Positions 17,649-27,752 of a stretch of 64,000 bases of DNA are shown piece after piece. How positions within the stretch are numbered: the stretch's first letter is position 1; every line of letters begins with the position of its first letter. This stretch comes from Nonomuraea angiospora (GTDB lineage Bacteria > Actinomycetota > Actinomycetes > Streptosporangiales > Streptosporangiaceae). The notes beneath the pieces are model-generated. The model was not told the DNA's origin. It made no database searches and saw only the letters and a program-made list of their open reading frames with translations. The stretch spans positions 6,882,001 through 6,946,000 of the forward strand of contig NZ_JADBEK010000001.1 of assembly GCF_014873145.1 (NCBI RefSeq), given 5' to 3'. The translations under genes and the position numbers were made by a program.

Positions 17649-17999
17649 GAATTCACCTCAGGGTTGACTGGAAAGTTTTCTACAGAAAATAACTACGCCT
17701 AACAAGTTTCTTCTTTTACTACGAAGAGCTTGCGGAGCGTCACCAAAGCCACCCTGACCTGGTCTTTCGCGTGACGTTCGCGTTCGGGGCCGCTTGACGC
17801 GGACATGTCGATCATGACTTCCCTTGGCTCGGCAGGCCCCATGGCCCCTAGATCTTCCACCATTACACGATCTAGGCCAACAAGAAAACTCGAACGACCA
17901 TATAGGGAGATATGTTGTCATTTACCGGTCAACCGGGCCCTGTCCACCGGGACTGGTCAAGGGTTGACGGCGTGACCACGATCGCATCAGGTTGGGCAT
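17649..17999. other. AT-richer divergent promoter region with inverted repeat
   Basis: This 351-base spacer between the STAND-like gene and the acyl-CoA synthetase is visibly less GC-rich than its surroundings (for example AACAAGTTTCTTCTTTTAC near 17701). It contains CCTAGATC (17847-17854) inverted as GATCTAGG (17869-17878), and CATATAGGGAGATATG near 17890. No convincing open reading frame was found. It should hold the promoters of both flanking genes. Confidence 0.6.
17847..17878. promoter_or_regulatory. 8-bp inverted repeat, possible operator
   Basis: CCTAGATC and GATCTAGG are separated by 14 bases and centred about 140 bases upstream of the acyl-CoA synthetase start. No run of T follows, so an operator or mRNA structure is as likely as a terminator. 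Confidence 0.35.
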
Positions 18000-19478
18000 G
18001 TGACCGAGCAAACGCTGGGCCAGTTGGCCGAGGAGTCCTGGGGCCGCTTCGACGATCACGACGCGACGTTCTATCAAGGCGTCTGGCACCGCAGCCACGC
18101 GCTCGCCGAGCGGGCGCGCCGGATGTGCGGCGGGTTCGCGGAGGGCGGGATCGGGCCCGGCGACCGGGTGGTCGTGATGATGGCGAACTCGCCCGAGGTG
18201 CCGCTGATCTACCAGGCGCTGTGGGCCGCGGGCGCGGTGGTCACTCCGGTGGTGTCCCTGGTGGGCGCCGACGAGCTGCGGCACATCCTGCTCGACAGCG
18301 GCGCGTCCGCGATCGTCACCTCGCCCGAGCTGGCGGAGACCGTACGGGCCACCACCCTCGATATCCCGATTTTTGTGGACACGGCCGACCTAGAGCGGGC
18401 ACCCGAACGCGGCCCGGTGACCAGGGACCCCGGCGATCTGGCGGCGCTGATGTACACCGGCGGCACCACCGGCCGGGCCAAGGGCGTCATGCTGAGCCAC
18501 GGGGGCCTCTGGCGGGTGGCCAAGGACGTCTGGGAGATGTCCCACCAAGAAGGGAAAAATCGTGCTCTGGTGCCCGTGCCGCTCTCGCACGCGTACGGGC
18601 TGATCATCTCGGTCGCCTCGATGCACGCGACCGAGCCGCAGCAGGCGGTGCTGATGCGCCGGTTCGAGCCGAAGGCGTTCCTCGCGCTGGCCGCCGAGCA
18701 GCGCGTCCAGTACGGCACCGTCGTACCGTCCATGATCCAGCTGCTCCTCGCCGAGCCGCTGGAGTCGCACCCGCTGCCCGACCTGTCCTTCCTCACCTGC
18801 GGCGCGGCGCCGCTCGGCAGGGACGCGCTGGAGGAGTTCGAGCGCAGGATGCCGGGCGTGCAGATCCTCGAGGGGTACGGCCTGACCGAGACGAGCGCGG
18901 TCACCACGTTCAACCCGCCGGGCAGGCGCAAGGTCGGCAGCGTCGGCCTCCCGCTGCCCGGCTACACGATCACCATCCGCGACGGCGAGGGCGAGGAGCT
19001 GGAGACCGGGGACGTCGGCGAGATCTGCGTCTCGGGCGAGGCGCTGATGCTCGGCTACTGGGGCGAGCACGAGCCCGACCCCGAGGGCACCGCGCTGGTC
19101 GGAGGGGAGCTGCGCACCGGCGACATCGGCTGCGTGGACGACGACGGCTACCTCCACGTCGTGGACAGGAAGAAGGACCTGATCATCCGAGGCGGCTTCA
19201 ACGTGTTCCCCCGCGACGTCGAGGACGCGCTCAACCGCCACCCCGACGTGGTGGTCTCGGGCGTCGTGGGCCGCCCGGAGCCCCGGATCGGCGAGGAGGT
19301 CGTGGCGTTCGTCCAGCTCAGGCAGGACGCGACGGTGACGGCCGAGGAGCTGATCGAGTGGGCCCGCGAGCGCGTGGGGCGGGTGAAGTACCCGCGCGAG
19401 GTGCGGTTCGTGGACTCGGTGCCGGTGACGAGCGTGCTCAAGCTCGACCGCAAGGCGCTGCGGGCCCGCCTCGGCTGA
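18000..19478 (+). CDS. AMP-dependent acyl-CoA synthetase/ligase
   Basis: A 492-residue class I adenylate-forming enzyme that activates a carboxylate as acyl-AMP and then probably as the CoA thioester. Visible motifs are the phosphate loop MYTGGTTGRAKGVMLSH (A3), YGLTET (A5), GELRTGDIG (A7) and VDRKKDLIIRGGFNV (A8 hinge), with the catalytic Lys near the C-terminus in SVLKLDRKALR (A10). Length is slightly short for long-chain enzymes and fits medium-chain or aromatic-acid ligases. The start is the GTG at 18000, and TTGACG at 17963 could be a -35 element. There are no polyketide or peptide synthetase neighbours, so a biosynthetic-cluster role is not supported. Confidence 0.9.
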   Translation: MTEQTLGQLAEESWGRFDDHDATFYQGVWHRSHALAERARRMCGGFAEGGIGPGDRVVVMMANSPEVPLIYQALWAAGAVVTPVVSLVGADELRHILLDSGASAIVTSPELAETVRATTLDIPIFVDTADLERAPERGPVTRDPGDLAALMYTGGTTGRAKGVMLSHGGLWRVAKDVWEMSHQEGKNRALVPVPLSHAYGLIISVASMHATEPQQAVLMRRFEPKAFLALAAEQRVQYGTVVPSMIQLLLAEPLESHPLPDLSFLTCGAAPLGRDALEEFERRMPGVQILEGYGLTETSAVTTFNPPGRRKVGSVGLPLPGYTITIRDGEGEELETGDVGEICVSGEALMLGYWGEHEPDPEGTALVGGELRTGDIGCVDDDGYLHVVDRKKDLIIRGGFNVFPRDVEDALNRHPDVVVSGVVGRPEPRIGEEVVAFVQLRQDATVTAEELIEWARERVGRVKYPREVRFVDSVPVTSVLKLDRKALRARLG

Positions 19479-19571
19479 CCGCCCTGAGCAGGCGATCCAT
19501 GGCGGGATCTCACAGCGCGGTCAAGCGCGCCTCCTTTCCGTGATAAGTGTTGACGTGTCTGGAGGTGAAGA

Positions 19572-19928
19572 TTGAGTCAGGAAGACCCCTCGGGCTACCC
19601 GTACCAGCCTTTTGGCGCCCCCTACGGCGAGCAGCCACCGCCGCAGCACGGCTACGGTTACGGCTATCCCCCGCCGCGGCGTGACGACGGGCCCAGCGCC
19701 GGCACGATCGTCTCCCTCGTGCTCAACCTCTTCGCGCTCGTCTCGTGCTGCAACCTCCTGGGCCTGCCCGGCGCGATCCTGGCCGGCCTGGCGCTCGGCA
19801 AGGCCCGCACGCAGCCGCGGACCGCCCGCACGTTGGTGATCTGGAGCTGGATCATGTTCGGGCTCGGCTTCGTGCTCACCGCCGGCACCTTCCTTTTCCT
19901 GGGCCTGGCCGGCTATCTCGACGACTGA
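19572..19928 (+). CDS. DUF4190-like small membrane protein
   Basis: A 118-residue protein. The first ~40 residues are Pro/Tyr/Gly-rich (SGYPYQPFGAPYGEQPPP), followed by two transmembrane helices (TIVSLVLNLFALVSCCNLLG and ARTLVIWSWIMFGLGFVL) linked by a small-residue turn (GLPGAILAGLALGKA), the DUF4190 pattern. A TTG start at 19572 was chosen because GGAGGTGA lies 6 bases upstream and no ATG or GTG is suitably placed. These tail-plus-two-helix proteins are common in actinomycete envelopes, and their role is unknown. Confidence 0.82.
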   Translation: MSQEDPSGYPYQPFGAPYGEQPPPQHGYGYGYPPPRRDDGPSAGTIVSLVLNLFALVSCCNLLGLPGAILAGLALGKARTQPRTARTLVIWSWIMFGLGFVLTAGTFLFLGLAGYLDD

Positions 19929-20064
19929 CCTCCACGGCTCTTGGCCCGTCCGAGGACTAATCCGGGCGCGCGGGTTGTTGGAGTCTCGGAGCGGGAGAGC
20001 CAGGATTGGGAGACGATGGTCCTGTTGCGCGAGGCCCCGTACGGAACCCCACGGAGAAAAGCCA

Positions 20065-21711
20065 GTGAGCGATGGACCGCTGATCGTCCAGTCGGACAAG
20101 ACACTGCTGCTCGAGGTCGACCACGAACGAGCCGGCGACTGCCGTAAGGCGATCGCGCCGTTCGCCGAGCTCGAGCGAGCTCCCGAACACGTGCACACCT
20201 ACCGCGTCACGCCCCTGGCCCTGTGGAACGCCCGTGCCGCCGGACACGACGCCGAGCAGGTCATCGACGCGCTGATCGGTTTCAGCCGCTACCCCGTGCC
20301 GCACGCCCTGCTCGTGGACATCGCCGAGACCATGGCCAGGTACGGCCGGCTGCGGCTGGAGAAGGACCCGGTCAACGGCCTGGTCCTGACCTCCACCGAC
20401 CGGGCGGTGCTGGAGGAGGTGCTGCGCTCCAAGAAGATCCAGCCGATGCTGGGCGAGCGGCTCGGCGCCGACTCCGTCATCGTCCACCCGAGCGACCGCG
20501 GCAACGTCAAGCAGGCCCTGCTCAAGCTGGGCTGGCCGGCGGAAGACCTGGCCGGCTACGTGGACGGCGAGCACCACCCGATCAAGCTGCTGCAGGAGGG
20601 CTGGGCGCTGCGGACGTACCAGCAGGAGGCGGCGGACGCGTTCTGGCACGGGGGCTCCGGTGTCGTCGTGCTGCCCTGTGGCGCGGGCAAGACCATCGTC
20701 GGCGCGGCGGCCATGGCCCACGCGCAGGCCACCACGCTCATCCTCGTGACGAACACGGTCTCGGCCCACCAGTGGAAGACCGAGCTGATCAAGCGCACGT
20801 CGCTGACCGAGGACGAGATCGGCGAATACTCCGGCTCGAAGAAGGAGATCCGGCCGGTCACCATCGCCACGTACCAGGTGATGACCACCCGGCGGAAGGG
20901 GGTCTACTCGCACCTGGAGCTGTTCGACGCCCGCGACTGGGGCCTGATCGTCTACGACGAGGTGCACCTGCTGCCCGCGCCGATCTTCCGGATGACCGCC
21001 GACCTGCAGGCCCGCAGGCGCGTGGGGCTGACCGCGACGCTGGTGCGCGAGGACGGGCGCGAGGGCGACGTGTTCTCGCTGATCGGTCCCAAGCGGTACG
21101 ACGCGCCCTGGAAGGAGATGGAGAACCAGGGCTGGATCGCGCCCGCCGACTGCGTGGAGGTACGCGTCACGCTGACGGACGAGGAGCGGCTGGCGTACGC
21201 GATGGCCGAGTCCGAGGAGCGCTACCGCTTCTGCGCCACCACGCCGTCCAAGACCCACGTCACCGAGGCGCTGGTCCGCCGCCACCTGGGCGAGCAGGTG
21301 CTGGTCATCGGCCAGTACATCGACCAGCTCGACGAGCTCGGCGAGCACCTCAACGCGCCGGTCATCAAGGGCGAGACCCGGGTCAAGGAGCGGGAGCGGC
21401 TCTACCAGGCCTTCCGCGACAAGGAGATCCAGGTGCTGGTGGTGTCGAAGGTGGCGAACTTCTCCATCGACCTGCCGGAGGCCGCCATCGCGATCCAGGT
21501 GTCGGGCACGTTCGGCTCCCGCCAGGAGGAGGCCCAGCGGCTCGGCCGGGTGCTGCGGCCCAAGGCCGACGGCGGGGGCGCCCGGTTCTACACGGTGGTC
21601 AGCAGGGACACGGTGGACCAGGAGTTCGCCGCGCACCGGCAGCGGTTCCTGGCCGAGCAGGGGTACGCGTACCAGATCATCGACGCCGACGACGTGCACG
21701 GCGGGGTGTGA
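20065..21711 (+). CDS. XPB/Ssl2-type DNA helicase
   Basis: A 548-residue SF2 helicase from the GTG at 20065 (VSDGPLIVQSDKTLLLEVDH), with GGAG 9 bases upstream. An N-terminal damage-recognition-like region precedes the helicase core: Walker A LPCGAGKT at about 205-209, DEVH at about 298, the XPB RED motif in TATLVREDGRE at about 326, and motif VI EAQRLGRVLRP at about 488. Bacterial XPB homologs unwind DNA 3'-5' and pair with nucleases in repair; none is adjacent here. The helicase-associated protein at 13620 is the likely functional neighbour. A hairpin follows the stop. Confidence 0.93.
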   Translation: MSDGPLIVQSDKTLLLEVDHERAGDCRKAIAPFAELERAPEHVHTYRVTPLALWNARAAGHDAEQVIDALIGFSRYPVPHALLVDIAETMARYGRLRLEKDPVNGLVLTSTDRAVLEEVLRSKKIQPMLGERLGADSVIVHPSDRGNVKQALLKLGWPAEDLAGYVDGEHHPIKLLQEGWALRTYQQEAADAFWHGGSGVVVLPCGAGKTIVGAAAMAHAQATTLILVTNTVSAHQWKTELIKRTSLTEDEIGEYSGSKKEIRPVTIATYQVMTTRRKGVYSHLELFDARDWGLIVYDEVHLLPAPIFRMTADLQARRRVGLTATLVREDGREGDVFSLIGPKRYDAPWKEMENQGWIAPADCVEVRVTLTDEERLAYAMAESEERYRFCATTPSKTHVTEALVRRHLGEQVLVIGQYIDQLDELGEHLNAPVIKGETRVKERERLYQAFRDKEIQVLVVSKVANFSIDLPEAAIAIQVSGTFGSRQEEAQRLGRVLRPKADGGGARFYTVVSRDTVDQEFAAHRQRFLAEQGYAYQIIDADDVHGGV

Positions 21712-21739
21712 CGGTCATCCATCGGGGCTGACAGCGTGA

Positions 21740-21770
21740 TGCCCGGCCGCTCATCGTGAGCGGCCAGGCA
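21740..21770 (+). terminator. Terminator after XPB helicase
   Basis: GGCCGCTCA (21745-21753) pairs with TGAGCGGCC (21757-21765) around a 3-base loop. TGCC (21740-21743) pairs with GGCA (21767-21770) to lengthen the stem. It lies 29 bases after the stop codon. Confidence 0.8.
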
Positions 21771-21957
21771 TGTTCAGCGTGGTGTCACGTCCACGAGACT
21801 CCGCGGGCCGAAGACAATCGAACCACCCCCCTCACCTGCGTACTATCACGCCGCCTGCGACATACCCCCATGATCCGACAAACGCACCTGATATGCCCGA
21901 ATTTTTCGGTATTTCCCGGTTGTTACCGATGGGAAGCTTCGGGCCGGCCGGGGCGCC

Positions 21958-22296
21958 CTACCGCGCCATCAGGCCGCCGAGGAACAGCACGCCCTCCGCG
22001 ACCACCCAGGCGCCCACTCCCGCGCCCATGACCCGTCCGAACGTGCGCGGGTCCTGCCTGGACCACGGGATGAGCCAGGCGGCCGCCGTGCAGCCGGCGG
22101 CGAGCGCGGCGAACAGCCCCGACACCGTGGAGACCGTACCAAGACGCTGCGAGCAGGTCGAAGCGGACTCGCCGCCTTGGCAGAACGCCTCCAGCCCCCA
22201 GCCCGCGAAGACGGACAACGCCCAGAGGGCGGCGAGCAGGAAGCTCGCGATCGTGGGAATGATCGGCGAAAAACGCAGCTGAATCCGCGCCATCAC
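21958..22296 (-). CDS. Small four-helix membrane protein, unknown
   Basis: A 112-residue protein (GTG at 22296 or ATG at 22293) with hydrophobic segments FSPIIPTIASFLLAALWALSVF, STVSGLFAALAAGCTAAAWLI and GAGVGAWVVAEGVLFLGGL, plus an extracytoplasmic-looking loop with two Cys (FCQGGESASTCSQ) that could form a disulfide. No family is recognised. It stands alone, convergent with the helicase gene. Confidence 0.65.
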   Translation of the reverse strand: MMARIQLRFSPIIPTIASFLLAALWALSVFAGWGLEAFCQGGESASTCSQRLGTVSTVSGLFAALAAGCTAAAWLIPWSRQDPRTFGRVMGAGVGAWVVAEGVLFLGGLMAR

Positions 22297-22377
22297 CGTT
22301 CTCTACCCGTCCCCGGAGACCGCTACTCGCCGCCGTCGCCGCCCAACGATCATCACCCCACCACCGTGCTTAAGGGT

Positions 22378-22573
22378 CAGGCGAGCAGACGCGACGATCA
22401 ACGCCCCGCCCCTCTCCCCCTGACCGCTCGCCCGACCCGCCGCCGTGCCGCCCCCGGAGAACCGCGCCAAGGAGCGCCAGGCGACCAGAGGCGACGATCG
22501 GTGCCCCGCCCCTCTCGCCTCCCGATGAGCGCTCGCCCGATCCGCCGCGGTGCCGGTCCCTGGAAACCGCGCC
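22378..22573. repeat. Imperfect 100-bp tandem duplication
   Basis: Copy 1 (22378-22468) and copy 2 (22478-22573) both start CAGGCGA, share CGACGATC, CCCCGCCCCTCTC, CGCTCGCCCGA and end ACCGCGCC, with small substitutions and indels. The copy starts are 100 bases apart. Confidence 0.8.
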
Positions 22574-22626
22574 GAGGACGGCGGGGTGGGCGTCGCGGCT
22601 GAGCGTGGCGGCGCGTGGCGGCGCGT

Positions 22627-22677
22627 GGCGGCCAGGGGGTAAATGCTTTGGGGGCCGCCCGACCTAGCCACTAGACT
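22627..22677 (+). promoter_or_regulatory. Promoter with flanking inverted repeat for HelD/HelR-like gene
   Basis: TTGGGG (22648-22653) and TAGACT (22672-22677) are spaced 18 bases apart as -35/-10 elements. GGCGGCC (22627-22633) is inverted as GGCCGCC (22653-22659) across the -35. The rifamycin-associated element described upstream of some helR genes is not present in recognisable form. Confidence 0.45.
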
Positions 22678-22731
22678 GGCCGATTCGCTGCCTTGACCAC
22701 CATCGTTCCCGACCCAGGGAGGCGCTTTCGC

Positions 22732-24732
22732 ATGCCCGGACATCAATTGGCCCCCGACATACCCTCCGACGTGCTGGCCTCCGAGCAGGCTCACCTGGCC
22801 GAGTCCAGGGCCGCGCTCAAGGCGATGCGCGCCCACGCCCAGTCGCTGTCCGCGGACGCGGCGGGTGACTGGGTGTCGCAGCAGATCCTCCAGTCCCTCC
22901 TCGACCAGCGCGTGGCCGCGCTGGCCGACCACCCCGACACCCCGCTGTTCTTCGGCCGTCTCGACCGGCAGGCGGGCGACGACCTCCCCGGCACCATCTA
23001 CGTCGGCCGCCGCCACGTGCACGACGGCGGCAGCAAGCCCCTGGTCATCGACTGGCGCGCGCCGGTGTCCCAAGCGTTCTACCAGGCCAGCCCCAGCGAC
23101 CCCATGGGAGTCGTACGGAGGCGCCGCTTCGGATACCACGGCGGCGCGCTGACCGCGTTCGAGGACGAGCCGCTGGGCGAGGGCGGCGAGATCGGCCCGT
23201 CGCAGATCCTCACCGACGAGATCGAGCGCCCGCGCACCGGCCCGATGCGTGACATCGTCGCCACCATCCAGCCCGACCAGGACGAGATCGTGCGATCCAC
23301 CCTGGCCCAGACGGTGTGCGTCCAGGGCGCCCCCGGCACCGGGAAGACCGCCGTGGGCCTGCACCGGGCCGCCTATCTCCTCTACACCCACCGCGAACGG
23401 CTCGCCAGGGCGGGCGTGATGATCGTCGGCCCGAACCGCGCCTTCCTGTCGTACATCTCCTCGGTGCTCCCCGCGCTCGGCGAGGTCAAGGTCGATCAGA
23501 CCACGGTGGCCGGGCTGCTCGGCGAGCACGCCGCCGAAGAGGACCCGATGGTGTCCGCGGTGAAGGGCGACGCCAGGATGGCGGCGGTGCTCGAACGCGC
23601 GCTCTGGCTGCACATCGTCAAGCCCGAGGACGGCGTGGTGTTCACCAAGGGCGCCTACCGCTACCGGGTGGCGGACTACGAGGTACGCGAGATCGTGGCC
23701 TCCCTGCGCGGCACCACGCGCTACAACCCTGGCCGGGCTGCGCTCGCGCAGCGGCTGGCCCACATGGTGCTGGTACGGATGGAGCAGCGCGGCGAATCGC
23801 CCGACGACCGGGTGCAGGACGCCGTGGCCAGGTCGAAACCGGTGAAACAGCTCGTTGATGCGGTCTGGCCCAAACTAACGCCGGAGCAGGTCCTTTACCG
23901 CCTCCTCTCCGACCCAGAATTCCTAGCAAAGGCCGCTAAATCCGATTTGTCGCCCGATGAGCAAGAAATGCTTATCTGGCGGAAACCGTACCGGAGCTGG
24001 AAGTCCGCGAAATGGTCCGCCGCGGACGCCGCGCTCCTGGACGAGCTCCGCGACCTCATGGAGCGCACCCCCTCCCTGGGCCACCTCGTGGTGGACGAGG
24101 CCCAGGACCTCTCCGAGATGCAGCTGAGAGCGCTCGGCCGCCGCTGCCGCAACGGCTCGGCCACCGTCCTGGGCGACCTGGCCCAGGGCACCACCCCGTG
24201 GTCGACCAGCTCGTGGGAGTCGGTGCTCCAGCACCTGGGCCAGCGCGAAGGCGAGGTGACGGAGCTGACGCTCGGCTTCCGCGTGCCGCGGGAGGTCCTC
24301 GACTACGCCGCCCGGCTGCTGCCCTCCATCGCCCCCGAGCTGGCCGCGCCGCGGTCGCTGCGCCCCGGCCTCGGCTCGCTCGCGGTACGCCCCGGCGGCT
24401 CGATCGCGCAGGCCGCCGCGGAGGTCCTCACCAGGGAGGGCTCCATCGGCGTCATCGCCCCGGACGCCCTGGTCGCCGACGTCTCCCGCGCACTGGCCGA
24501 CCTCCCCCACGCCGTGCTCGGCCCCGACTCGGACGAGGAGCACCGCCTCCTGATCGTGCCCGCGACCCTGGCCAAGGGTCTGGAGTACGACCACGTCATC
24601 GTCGTGGAGCCCGCGGACATCGTCGCGGCCGAACCCAGGGGCCTGGCCAGGCTGTACGTGGTGCTGACCCGTGCGGTGACGTCCCTGACGGTCCTGCACG
24701 ACAAGCCGCTGCCGGCCGAGCTGACGACCTGA
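22732..24732 (+). CDS. HelD/HelR-type RNA polymerase-recycling ATPase
   Basis: A 666-residue SF1-like motor from the ATG at 22732, preceded by GGGAGG. The N-terminal coiled coil (LASEQAHLAESRAALKAMRAH) inserts into the RNA polymerase secondary channel in known HelD structures. FFGRLDR, GTIYVGRRHV and PLVIDWRAPVSQAFYQ are HelD signatures. Walker A is GAPGTGKT at about 199-206, Walker B VVDEAQD at about 452-458, and motif VI lies in LARLYVVLTRAV. Actinobacterial HelD/HelR proteins remove stalled or rifamycin-bound polymerase from DNA. Assignment to HelR rather than general HelD is not decidable by eye. Confidence 0.88.
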   Translation: MPGHQLAPDIPSDVLASEQAHLAESRAALKAMRAHAQSLSADAAGDWVSQQILQSLLDQRVAALADHPDTPLFFGRLDRQAGDDLPGTIYVGRRHVHDGGSKPLVIDWRAPVSQAFYQASPSDPMGVVRRRRFGYHGGALTAFEDEPLGEGGEIGPSQILTDEIERPRTGPMRDIVATIQPDQDEIVRSTLAQTVCVQGAPGTGKTAVGLHRAAYLLYTHRERLARAGVMIVGPNRAFLSYISSVLPALGEVKVDQTTVAGLLGEHAAEEDPMVSAVKGDARMAAVLERALWLHIVKPEDGVVFTKGAYRYRVADYEVREIVASLRGTTRYNPGRAALAQRLAHMVLVRMEQRGESPDDRVQDAVARSKPVKQLVDAVWPKLTPEQVLYRLLSDPEFLAKAAKSDLSPDEQEMLIWRKPYRSWKSAKWSAADAALLDELRDLMERTPSLGHLVVDEAQDLSEMQLRALGRRCRNGSATVLGDLAQGTTPWSTSSWESVLQHLGQREGEVTELTLGFRVPREVLDYAARLLPSIAPELAAPRSLRPGLGSLAVRPGGSIAQAAAEVLTREGSIGVIAPDALVADVSRALADLPHAVLGPDSDEEHRLLIVPATLAKGLEYDHVIVVEPADIVAAEPRGLARLYVVLTRAVTSLTVLHDKPLPAELTT

Positions 24733-24817
24733 ACGGCGGGACCCGGCGGCTGATCGTCGGCGGGCACGGCCGCTTCTAGGATGGCTGGGCAAGGAGCTCT
24801 CAACCTAGGAGGATGCC

Positions 24818-25348
24818 GTGCCAGCACCGCTTCCACATGAACACCTGCCGTCGGTTCCCGCGCTCGTGGTCGAGAGCGACGACATCCAGGACGGCGAGCG
24901 GCTGAACGACCTCCACGTCTTCAACGACTGGGGCATGAAGGGCGGCAACCAGTCGCCTCGCCTCCGCTGGTCCGGCGCGCCCGCCGAGACCCGCAGCTAC
25001 GCCGTCACCTGCTACGACCCCGACGCCCCCACGGGCAGCGGCTTCTGGCACTGGGTGCTGTTCGACCTCCCGGCCTCGGTGACGGAGCTGCCGGCGGGCG
25101 CGGGCACCGGCCCGGAGTTCAAGGGCCTGCCCGCGCAGGCGGTCCACGCCCGCAACGACTACGGCACCAAGGAGTACGGCGGCGCGGCCCCGCCCCCCGG
25201 CGCCCCGCACCGCTACGTCTTCACGGTGCACGCCCTGGGGGTCGACAAGCTGGGCGTGGACAGCGACGCCAGCCCGGCGGTGGTGGGCTTCAACATCACC
25301 GCCAACACCCTGGCCCGCGGCCACATCGTCCCGACCTACAGCACCTGA
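24818..25348 (+). CDS. YbhB/YbcL family (PEBP-like) protein
   Basis: A 176-residue phosphatidylethanolamine-binding-protein fold. Motifs are GGNQSPRLRWSGAPAETRSYAV, CYDPDAPTGSGFWHW (the DPDAP ligand-pocket motif) and HRYVFTVHALGVDKL. The GTG at 24818 follows a perfect AGGAGG. The cytosolic ligand is unknown in bacteria. A hairpin ends the transcript 13 bases after the stop. Confidence 0.9.
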   Translation: MPAPLPHEHLPSVPALVVESDDIQDGERLNDLHVFNDWGMKGGNQSPRLRWSGAPAETRSYAVTCYDPDAPTGSGFWHWVLFDLPASVTELPAGAGTGPEFKGLPAQAVHARNDYGTKEYGGAAPPPGAPHRYVFTVHALGVDKLGVDSDASPAVVGFNITANTLARGHIVPTYST

Positions 25349-25360
25349 CCGCGCCCACGG

Positions 25361-25388
25361 CCGCGCCGCCCTCCGCAGGGCGGTGCGG
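25361..25388 (+). terminator. Terminator after YbhB gene
   Basis: CCGCGCCGCCCT (25361-25372) pairs with AGGGCGGTGCGG (25377-25388), 12 pairs including one G-U, with a 4-base loop. Confidence 0.82.
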
Positions 25389-25411
25389 CCGGCCGGAAAA
25401 AGGGACACACC

Positions 25412-25502
25412 CCCGCCCGTTGCGGCGGCCCGGAAAGCGGGACGCAGGTCCGTCGCGGCAGGCCGAAGGCGGAGAAGCCCGCCCGTTGCGGCGGCCCGGA
25501 AA
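25412..25502. repeat. 25-bp perfect direct repeat, intergenic
   Basis: A 25-base sequence beginning CCCGCCCGTTGCGG and ending CCCGGAAA occurs at 25412-25436 and again at 25478-25502, 66 bases apart. It lies between the terminators of the YbhB gene and the small secreted protein. No coding content is evident. Confidence 0.85.
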
Positions 25503-25506
25503 AGGG

Positions 25507-25536
25507 GGACGCCCCGCCGCGAAGGGCAGGGCGTCC
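25507..25536 (-). terminator. Terminator of small secreted protein
   Basis: GGACGCCC (25507-25514) pairs with GGGCGTCC (25529-25536), about 25 bases past the stop of the minus-strand gene at 25561. Confidence 0.6.
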
Positions 25537-25560
25537 GAGAGACCGAGAGCTCGGCAGGCG

Positions 25561-25812
25561 TCAGCTGAGCATCGCGCAGGTGGCCCCGAGCGTCGGCAGC
25601 AGCTCCTCGACGAGCGGGATCCCCATCTGGGCGTCGCCGCTCAGCGTCCCCGTGGTCATGCAGAGCGGCGCCCGCACCGCGCCCAGGAGCTGGTAGGGAA
25701 TCACCCCGCCGACGACCGGCACGTTGGACGCGTGGGCAGGGACGGCGAAGGCGGCCGCGGCGGCCGCGCTCAGAATGGCGATGCCGAAAATACGCTTGCT
25801 GCGGGAAAGCAT
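25561..25812 (-). CDS. Small secreted protein, unknown
   Basis: An 83-residue protein with a Sec signal peptide (MLSRSKRIFGIAILSAAAAAA, cleavage likely after AHA at ~28). The ~55-residue mature part, SNVPVVGGVIPYQLLGAVRAP and onward, contains two Cys that could pair. A good ribosome site (GGAGTAGAGG) precedes the ATG. The size recalls chaplin-type or other small surface peptides, but the chaplin consensus is not present. No function is proposed. Confidence 0.75.
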   Translation of the reverse strand: MLSRSKRIFGIAILSAAAAAAFAVPAHASNVPVVGGVIPYQLLGAVRAPLCMTTGTLSGDAQMGIPLVEELLPTLGATCAMLS

Positions 25813-25901
25813 CCTCTACTCCTTCGTTGAGGTGTGTGATCACCACCTTTCCTCACTCGGAGTAGCGGATCAATTGTGAAACGTAATGGCTGATAAACGA
25901 A

Positions 25902-25937
25902 AACAAGAGCGGCCCGGAAAACCGGGCCGCTCTTGTT
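25902..25937 (-). terminator. Strong intrinsic terminator of groEL
   Basis: AACAAGAGCGGCCCGG (25902-25917) pairs perfectly over 16 bases with its complement at 25922-25937 around an AAAA loop. Read on the minus strand it is followed by TTTTCGTTT. It lies 20 bases past the groEL stop. Confidence 0.93.
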
Positions 25938-25957
25938 ATGAACGGCGAAGAAAGGAC

Positions 25958-27649
<1,692 letters not shown>

Positions 27650-27691
27650 TCAGCATCTCCTTCGGCAGACCCCATCGTCCCGATCCAAGTG

Positions 27692-27752
27692 CTGGCACTC
27701 TGCTGCACAGAGTGCCAACGACTGTTTAGCACTCTACCCTGCCGAGTGCAAG
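27692..27752 (-). promoter_or_regulatory. Two tandem CIRCE (HrcA) operators at groEL promoter
   Basis: CIRCE consensus is TTAGCACTC-N9-GAGTGCTAA. Element 1 is CTGGCACTC (27692-27700), N9, GAGTGCCAA (27710-27718). Element 2 is TTAGCACTC (27726-27734), N9, GAGTGCAAG (27744-27752). The centres are 34 bases apart. A possible promoter on the minus strand (TTGCAC at 27751-27746, TAAACA at 27728-27723, 17-base spacer) is embedded in and between them, so HrcA would block polymerase directly. Confidence 0.9.

Larger units (their letters stand above)
22297..22731. other. Repeat-bearing spacer upstream of HelD/HelR-like gene
   Basis: A 435-base spacer without a convincing gene. It contains an imperfect 100-base duplication (22378-22573), a 10-base tandem (GCGCGTGGCG-type units at 22601-22630) and the HelD-like promoter. 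Long reading frames across it are GC-bias shadows. Confidence 0.7.

Noticed and set aside
18000..19478. Natural-product biosynthetic cluster around the acyl-CoA synthetase
   Set aside because: No carrier proteins, ketosynthases or condensation domains are nearby, and the neighbours are housekeeping genes.
22627..22731. Rifamycin-associated element upstream of the HelD/HelR-like gene
   Set aside because: The recalled consensus inverted repeat is not found; only a different GGCGGCC/GGCCGCC repeat is present.
13620..24732. Antiphage island made of the helicases and the STAND-like ATPase
   Set aside because: The helicase-associated protein, XPB helicase and HelD-like motor belong to widespread actinobacterial families, there is no integrase or mobile element, and composition is uniform apart from one AT-rich spacer.
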